DNA of 9,748 bases from RI-283 sp964487925 (GTDB lineage: Bacteria; Pseudomonadota; Gammaproteobacteria; SZUA-140): positions 1-9,748 of the forward strand of contig CAZASZ010000067.1 of the NCBI GenBank assembly GCA_964487925.1. The letters run 5' to 3'. Below the pieces are notes generated by a model that did no database searches, was not told the DNA's origin, and saw only the letters and a program-made list of their open reading frames with translations. Made by a program: the position numbers and the translations under genes. Below, one piece after another: positions 6,365-9,748 of this stretch (positions are counted from its first letter, which is position 1; each line of letters opens with the position of its first letter).

Positions 6365-7450
6365 ATGAAAAAGGTCGCATTGATCACCGGCGTTACCGGC
6401 CAGGACGGGGCCTATCTGGCCGAATTCCTGCTGCACAAGGGCTATGAGGTCCACGGCATCAAGCGTCGCACCTCCTTGTTCAATACCGACCGCATCGATC
6501 ACCTCTATCAAGACCCGCATGTCTCCAACCGGGACTTCATCCTGCATTTCGGCGACATGACCGATTCGAGCAGCCTGATCCGTATCATCCAGCAGGTCCA
6601 GCCCGATGAGATCTACAACCTGGCCGCCCAAAGCCATGTCGCTGTATCGTTCGAGGAACCTGAATACACGGCCAACTCGGACGCCCTGGGCGCATTGAGG
6701 GTACTGGAGGCCATTCGCATCCTTGGCCTTGAGAAGAAGACGCGCTTCTATCAGGCATCCACCTCGGAGCTTTATGGACTGGTTCAGGAGATCCCGCAGA
6801 AGGAGACCACGCCGTTCTATCCCCGGTCCCCTTATGCCGTCGCCAAGCTCTACGCCTACTGGATCACGGTCAACTACCGCGAGGCCTATGGCATGTATGC
6901 CTGCAACGGCATCCTGTTCAACCATGAGAGCCCGCTGCGTGGCGAGACCTTCGTGACCCGCAAGATCACGCGCGCCCTGGCGCGTATCAAACTGGGCCTG
7001 CAAGACTGTCTGTTTCTCGGCAACATGAGCGCCAAGCGTGACTGGGGCCATGCCAAGGACTACGTCGAGATGCAGTGGCTCATGCTGCAACAGGAGACAC
7101 CCGAGGACTTCGTGATCGCAACCGGCGAGCAACACAGCGTGCGTGATTTCGTCAATGCCGCCGCCAAGGCGCTGGGCATTGATATCCATTGGGAGGGCGA
7201 AGGTGTCGATGAGCGTGGCCTCGACGAAAAGGGACGTTGTATCGTCGCTGTCGACCCGCGTTATTTCAGACCCACCGAGGTCGAGACCCTACTCGGCGAT
7301 CCGACCAAGGCCAAGGAGAAGTTGGGCTGGACCCCCAAAATCAGCTTCACCGATCTCGTCAGCGAGATGGTGACCGAAGATCTCAAGGTCGCCGAGCGCG
7401 ACGAGCTCTGCCGCCGTGAAGGCTACCAGACCTTCGATTACAATGAGTGA
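6365..7450 (+). CDS. gmd: GDP-mannose 4,6-dehydratase
   Basis: Converts GDP-mannose to GDP-4-keto-6-deoxymannose with bound NADP, the first step to GDP-L-fucose and related deoxysugars. The protein is 361 residues, within the usual family range. It is an extended SDR enzyme: Rossmann motif GVTGQDG at 9-15, ASTSELYG at 131-138 and SPYAVAK at 155-161. The catalytic set is complete: Thr133, Glu135, Tyr157 and Lys161 (one residue beyond E. coli numbering). NHESPLRGETFVTRKITR (186-203) and KRDWGHAKDYVE (224-235) are also family hallmarks. AAGAGG at 6352-6357, 7 nt before the ATG, fixes the start. It lies 43 nt after manC and its last 8 nt overlap the start of fcl, so the three genes are very likely one operon. 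Confidence 0.97.
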   Translation: MKKVALITGVTGQDGAYLAEFLLHKGYEVHGIKRRTSLFNTDRIDHLYQDPHVSNRDFILHFGDMTDSSSLIRIIQQVQPDEIYNLAAQSHVAVSFEEPEYTANSDALGALRVLEAIRILGLEKKTRFYQASTSELYGLVQEIPQKETTPFYPRSPYAVAKLYAYWITVNYREAYGMYACNGILFNHESPLRGETFVTRKITRALARIKLGLQDCLFLGNMSAKRDWGHAKDYVEMQWLMLQQETPEDFVIATGEQHSVRDFVNAAAKALGIDIHWEGEGVDERGLDEKGRCIVAVDPRYFRPTEVETLLGDPTKAKEKLGWTPKISFTDLVSEMVTEDLKVAERDELCRREGYQTFDYNE

Positions 7451-8441
7451 TACAACGTCTGCCAGCGGTTCGCTCCGAAGCACCAAGATCTATGTCGCGG
7501 GTCATCGCGGCCTGGTTGGGTCGGCCCTCGTCCGCCGCCTGGAGGCAGGTGGATGCACGAACATCGTCACCCGCAGTCACGCCGAGTTGGACCTTATGGA
7601 CCAGACCGCCGTGCGCGCATTTTTCGCCGAGGAACGGCCGGATGCCGTCTTCCTGGCGGCGGCCAGGGTCGGCGGAATCCACGCCAACAACACCTATCCG
7701 GCCGAGTTCATTCACGACAATCTCGCCATCCAGACCAATGTCATTCACGAGGCCTGGCGGGCAGGCGTCAAGCGACTGCTGTTTCTGGGCTCATCCTGCA
7801 TCTACCCGCGCGACTGCCCACAGCCCATGCGCGAGGACGCCCTGCTGACCGGGCCGCTGGAATCCACCAACCGACCTTATGCCCTGGCCAAGATCGCAGG
7901 CATAGAGATGTGTTGGTCCTACAATCGCCAGTACGGCACCCGCTTTCTCGCCGTCATGCCAACCAACCTCTATGGTCCGGGGGATAACTTCGACCTGCAG
8001 AATGCCCACGTCCTGCCGTCACTCATGCGCAAGATGCACGAGGCTAAAGTCTCCGGCGCCGATGCGGTGACCATTTGGGGCAGCGGCAAGCCCTACCGCG
8101 AATTCCTGCACAACGACGACATGGCCGATGCCTGCGTCTATCTGGCATCGGCGCCGGACAGCGTCTACTCGGACCTGATCAGCGAAGAGGTCTGTCCGCT
8201 CATTAATATAGGCTGGGGCAAAGACATTACCATCGCCGACCTTGCCGCCATGATCCGTGAGGTCGTCGGCTTTGAGGGAAAACTGCAGTATGATGCAGAC
8301 AAACCCGACGGCACCCCCAGAAAGCTCCTTGATACGAGCCGTCTGACGGCGCTCGGCTGGCAACCGACCATCACGCTTCGGCAGGGACTCGAAGAGACCT
8401 ATCAGTGGTTCCTGGATAACCAGGGCGATATCCGCCGCTAG
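7443..8441 (+). CDS. fcl: GDP-L-fucose synthase (3,5-epimerase / 4-reductase)
   Basis: Takes the Gmd product and makes GDP-L-fucose by epimerisation at C3 and C5 and NADPH reduction at C4. The protein is 332 residues (E. coli Fcl/WcaG is 321), with about ten extra N-terminal residues (MSDTTSASGSLRS) before the Rossmann motif GHRGLVG at 20-26. Active-site residues match the E. coli enzyme with a constant offset of ten: Ser117 and Cys119 in GSSCIYP, Tyr146 and Lys150 in PYALAK, and His189 in LQNAHV. The ATG at 7443 lies inside gmd; the overlap ATGAGTGA (7443-7450) has no strong ribosome site of its own, which suggests translational coupling. Having this gene rather than an rmd-type reductase makes L-fucose the likely product rather than D-rhamnose. 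Confidence 0.97.
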   Translation: MSDTTSASGSLRSTKIYVAGHRGLVGSALVRRLEAGGCTNIVTRSHAELDLMDQTAVRAFFAEERPDAVFLAAARVGGIHANNTYPAEFIHDNLAIQTNVIHEAWRAGVKRLLFLGSSCIYPRDCPQPMREDALLTGPLESTNRPYALAKIAGIEMCWSYNRQYGTRFLAVMPTNLYGPGDNFDLQNAHVLPSLMRKMHEAKVSGADAVTIWGSGKPYREFLHNDDMADACVYLASAPDSVYSDLISEEVCPLINIGWGKDITIADLAAMIREVVGFEGKLQYDADKPDGTPRKLLDTSRLTALGWQPTITLRQGLEETYQWFLDNQGDIRR

Positions 8442-8499
8442 CGTCCCAAGCCATAGCCGCAACTACAATCCCGCAAATCAACGATTAAGAGGAAAAAAC

Positions 8500-9117
8500 A
8501 TGACCGAGAAGAAGCAGAGCAGCAACGTCGTCTGGCATCAGGCAACCATCGACCGCCAGATGCGCGAAACCCTCAATGGACACAAGGGCGCCATTCTCTG
8601 GTTCACGGGCCTGTCGGGTTCCGGGAAATCGACGCTGGCCCATGCCGTTGAGGATGCCCTGCACGCGCTTAATGCCCGCACCTATGTGCTTGATGGCGAC
8701 AACATCCGCCACGGCCTGTGCGGTGATCTCGGTTTCTCCGATGAGGCTCGAGTCGAGAACATCCGTCGCATCGGCGAGGTCTCCAAGCTCTTCCTTGAGG
8801 CTGGTATCATCGCCCTGACGGCATTTATCTCCCCATTCCGCGCCGACCGAGACCGCGTCCGTGGTCTCGTCGAAGATGGTGATTTCTTCGAGATCTTCTG
8901 TCAGTGCGACCTGGCCGTCTGCGAGGAACGCGACGTCAAGGGGCTTTACAAAAAGGCGCGCTCCGGCGAGATTCCCGAATTCACGGGCATCAGCTCTCCC
9001 TATGAGGCGCCGGAAAATGCCGAAATCGTCGTCGACACCGCCAAGCAGTCTCTGGACGATTGCGTCGCAACGGTGCTGGCTGTCCTGCGCGAGAAAGGCG
9101 TGATTTCGGCAGCCTAA
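8500..9117 (+). CDS. cysC: Adenylyl-sulfate (APS) kinase
   Basis: Phosphorylates APS to PAPS, the sulfate donor for sulfotransferases and the substrate of PAPS reductase. The protein is 205 residues, the usual size for a stand-alone CysC. It shows a P-loop GLSGSGKST at 37-45, DGDNIRHGL at 65-73, FISPFRADR at 110-118 with Ser111 at the place of the phosphorylated serine of E. coli CysC, and KARSGEIPEFTGISSPYE at 152-169. All hallmark motifs are intact, so it should be active. AAGAGGA at 8487-8493, 6 nt before the ATG, gives a strong start. It follows fcl by 58 nt in the same direction and precedes an SLC13 transporter by 36 nt. No cysD/cysN sulfate adenylyltransferase is in the window. A role in glycan sulfation or in general sulfate assimilation is possible; the first is suggested only by context. 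Confidence 0.95.
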   Translation: MTEKKQSSNVVWHQATIDRQMRETLNGHKGAILWFTGLSGSGKSTLAHAVEDALHALNARTYVLDGDNIRHGLCGDLGFSDEARVENIRRIGEVSKLFLEAGIIALTAFISPFRADRDRVRGLVEDGDFFEIFCQCDLAVCEERDVKGLYKKARSGEIPEFTGISSPYEAPENAEIVVDTAKQSLDDCVATVLAVLREKGVISAA

Positions 9118-9153
9118 CCTCAATCCACTTAGATATCCCTGGGCGAGGCAGCG

Positions 9154-9748
9154 ATGGGCTTTGATGCCTGGTATACCCTAGCCGTCATCGGCATGAGTTT
9201 TTCGCTGCTTGCCCTGGGCACCGCCGCGCCCGATATCATCCTCGTCGGGGCGCTAACCCTGCTGCTGCTGGCAGGCATTCTGACCCCGGACCAGGCCCTG
9301 TCGGGTCTGGCCAACGAGGGCATGGTCACCGTCGGCGTGCTCTACATCATCGTCACCGGCCTGCGCGAGACCGGCGCCATCGGCTGGATCGTGCAGAACA
9401 TCCTCGGACACCCGAAATCGATTCAGCGCGCCCAGCTGCGACTCATGACCCCCGTGGCCGCCATGAGCGCCTTTCTCAACAACACCCCTGTCGTGGCCAT
9501 GATGATCCCGGCTGTTACCGACTGGGCCCGCCGCCACAATCTGTCGGTCTCCCGGCTCATGATCCCGCTCAGCTATGCCGCCATCGCGGGCGGCACCTGC
9601 ACGCTGATCGGCACCAGCACCAACCTCGTCATCAACGGCATGCTCGTCGAGAAGACCGGCACGCCCGGAATCGGCATGTTCGAGCTCTCCTGGATCGGCA
9701 TCCCGGTCGTAATTACCGTTTTCATCGCCGTCCTGATCACTAGTCGCT
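9154..9748 (+). CDS. SLC13 (DASS) family anion permease, N-terminal part
   Basis: The frame opens at the ATG at 9154 and runs 198 codons to the right edge without a stop, so the C-terminus is missing. GAGG at 9145-9148, 5 nt upstream, supports the start. The sequence is strongly hydrophobic, with helices at about 7-21, 26-42, 58-72 and beyond. It has both signatures of the family's first half: SAFLNNTPVV (105-114) and TLIGTSTNLVING (150-162), the Ser-Asn-Thr-type motifs that bind sodium and substrate in DASS carriers. Members move sulfate, dicarboxylates or other anions with sodium or protons; the bacterial type with this N-terminus often has central TrkA-C domains, which would lie outside the window. 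Being next to cysC makes sulfate a reasonable substrate guess. Confidence 0.88.
   Translation, partial: MGFDAWYTLAVIGMSFSLLALGTAAPDIILVGALTLLLLAGILTPDQALSGLANEGMVTVGVLYIIVTGLRETGAIGWIVQNILGHPKSIQRAQLRLMTPVAAMSAFLNNTPVVAMMIPAVTDWARRHNLSVSRLMIPLSYAAIAGGTCTLIGTSTNLVINGMLVEKTGTPGIGMFELSWIGIPVVITVFIAVLITSR

Noticed and set aside
6245..7189. 314-codon minus-strand open frame antisense to the end of manC and gmd
   Set aside because: It lies opposite strongly supported genes, has no recognisable motif or ribosome site, and is explained by codon bias of the sense genes.
8485..9123. 212-codon minus-strand open frame antisense to cysC
   Set aside because: It mirrors a canonical APS kinase almost exactly and has no family features; a shadow of GC-rich codon use.
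1..9748. Whole-window check for tRNA, rRNA, CRISPR array, IS element, phage or defence genes
   Set aside because: No such signal seen; all gene space is taken by metabolic, transport and envelope genes of known families.

Overview
The window looks like an ordinary chromosomal stretch from a moderately GC-rich gammaproteobacterium. The AcnA-type aconitase, a periplasmic ComEA-like protein, a DUF481 outer-membrane protein and a GTAG-headed REP doublet all fit that class. A Chromatiales-like relative (purple or colourless sulfur bacterium) is a plausible guess, but there is no rRNA or lineage-specific marker to settle it.

Left block (1-3118, minus strand): acnA is followed after only 10 nt by the start of a DUF481-type secreted protein that runs off the left edge. 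The two are probably co-transcribed. Middle block (3143-4648): a short divergent intergenic region leads to a small plus-strand helix-hairpin-helix protein whose signal peptide is broken by an apparent one-base frameshift in a T6 tract. It converges with a minus-strand MscS-family channel. The convergent gap carries an 11-bp GC-rich hairpin, a small 5-bp hairpin and a perfect 60-bp inverted-repeat element that reads as a REPIN (two REPs head to head).

Right block (4867-9748, plus strand): a compact operon-like run of manC, gmd, fcl, cysC and the start of an SLC13-family anion transporter. The first three make GDP-mannose, then GDP-4-keto-6-deoxymannose, then GDP-L-fucose. cysC makes PAPS from APS, and the SLC13 protein may import sulfate or another anion. 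Having a fucose donor and a sulfate donor in one run suggests, without proving it, a locus for a fucosylated and possibly sulfated surface glycan whose transferases would lie outside the window.

No tRNA, rRNA, CRISPR array, transposase or phage gene was seen. No clearly new system was found. The most notable signals are the frameshift at 3322-3327, the REPIN at 3671-3730, and the GDP-fucose/PAPS gene pairing.
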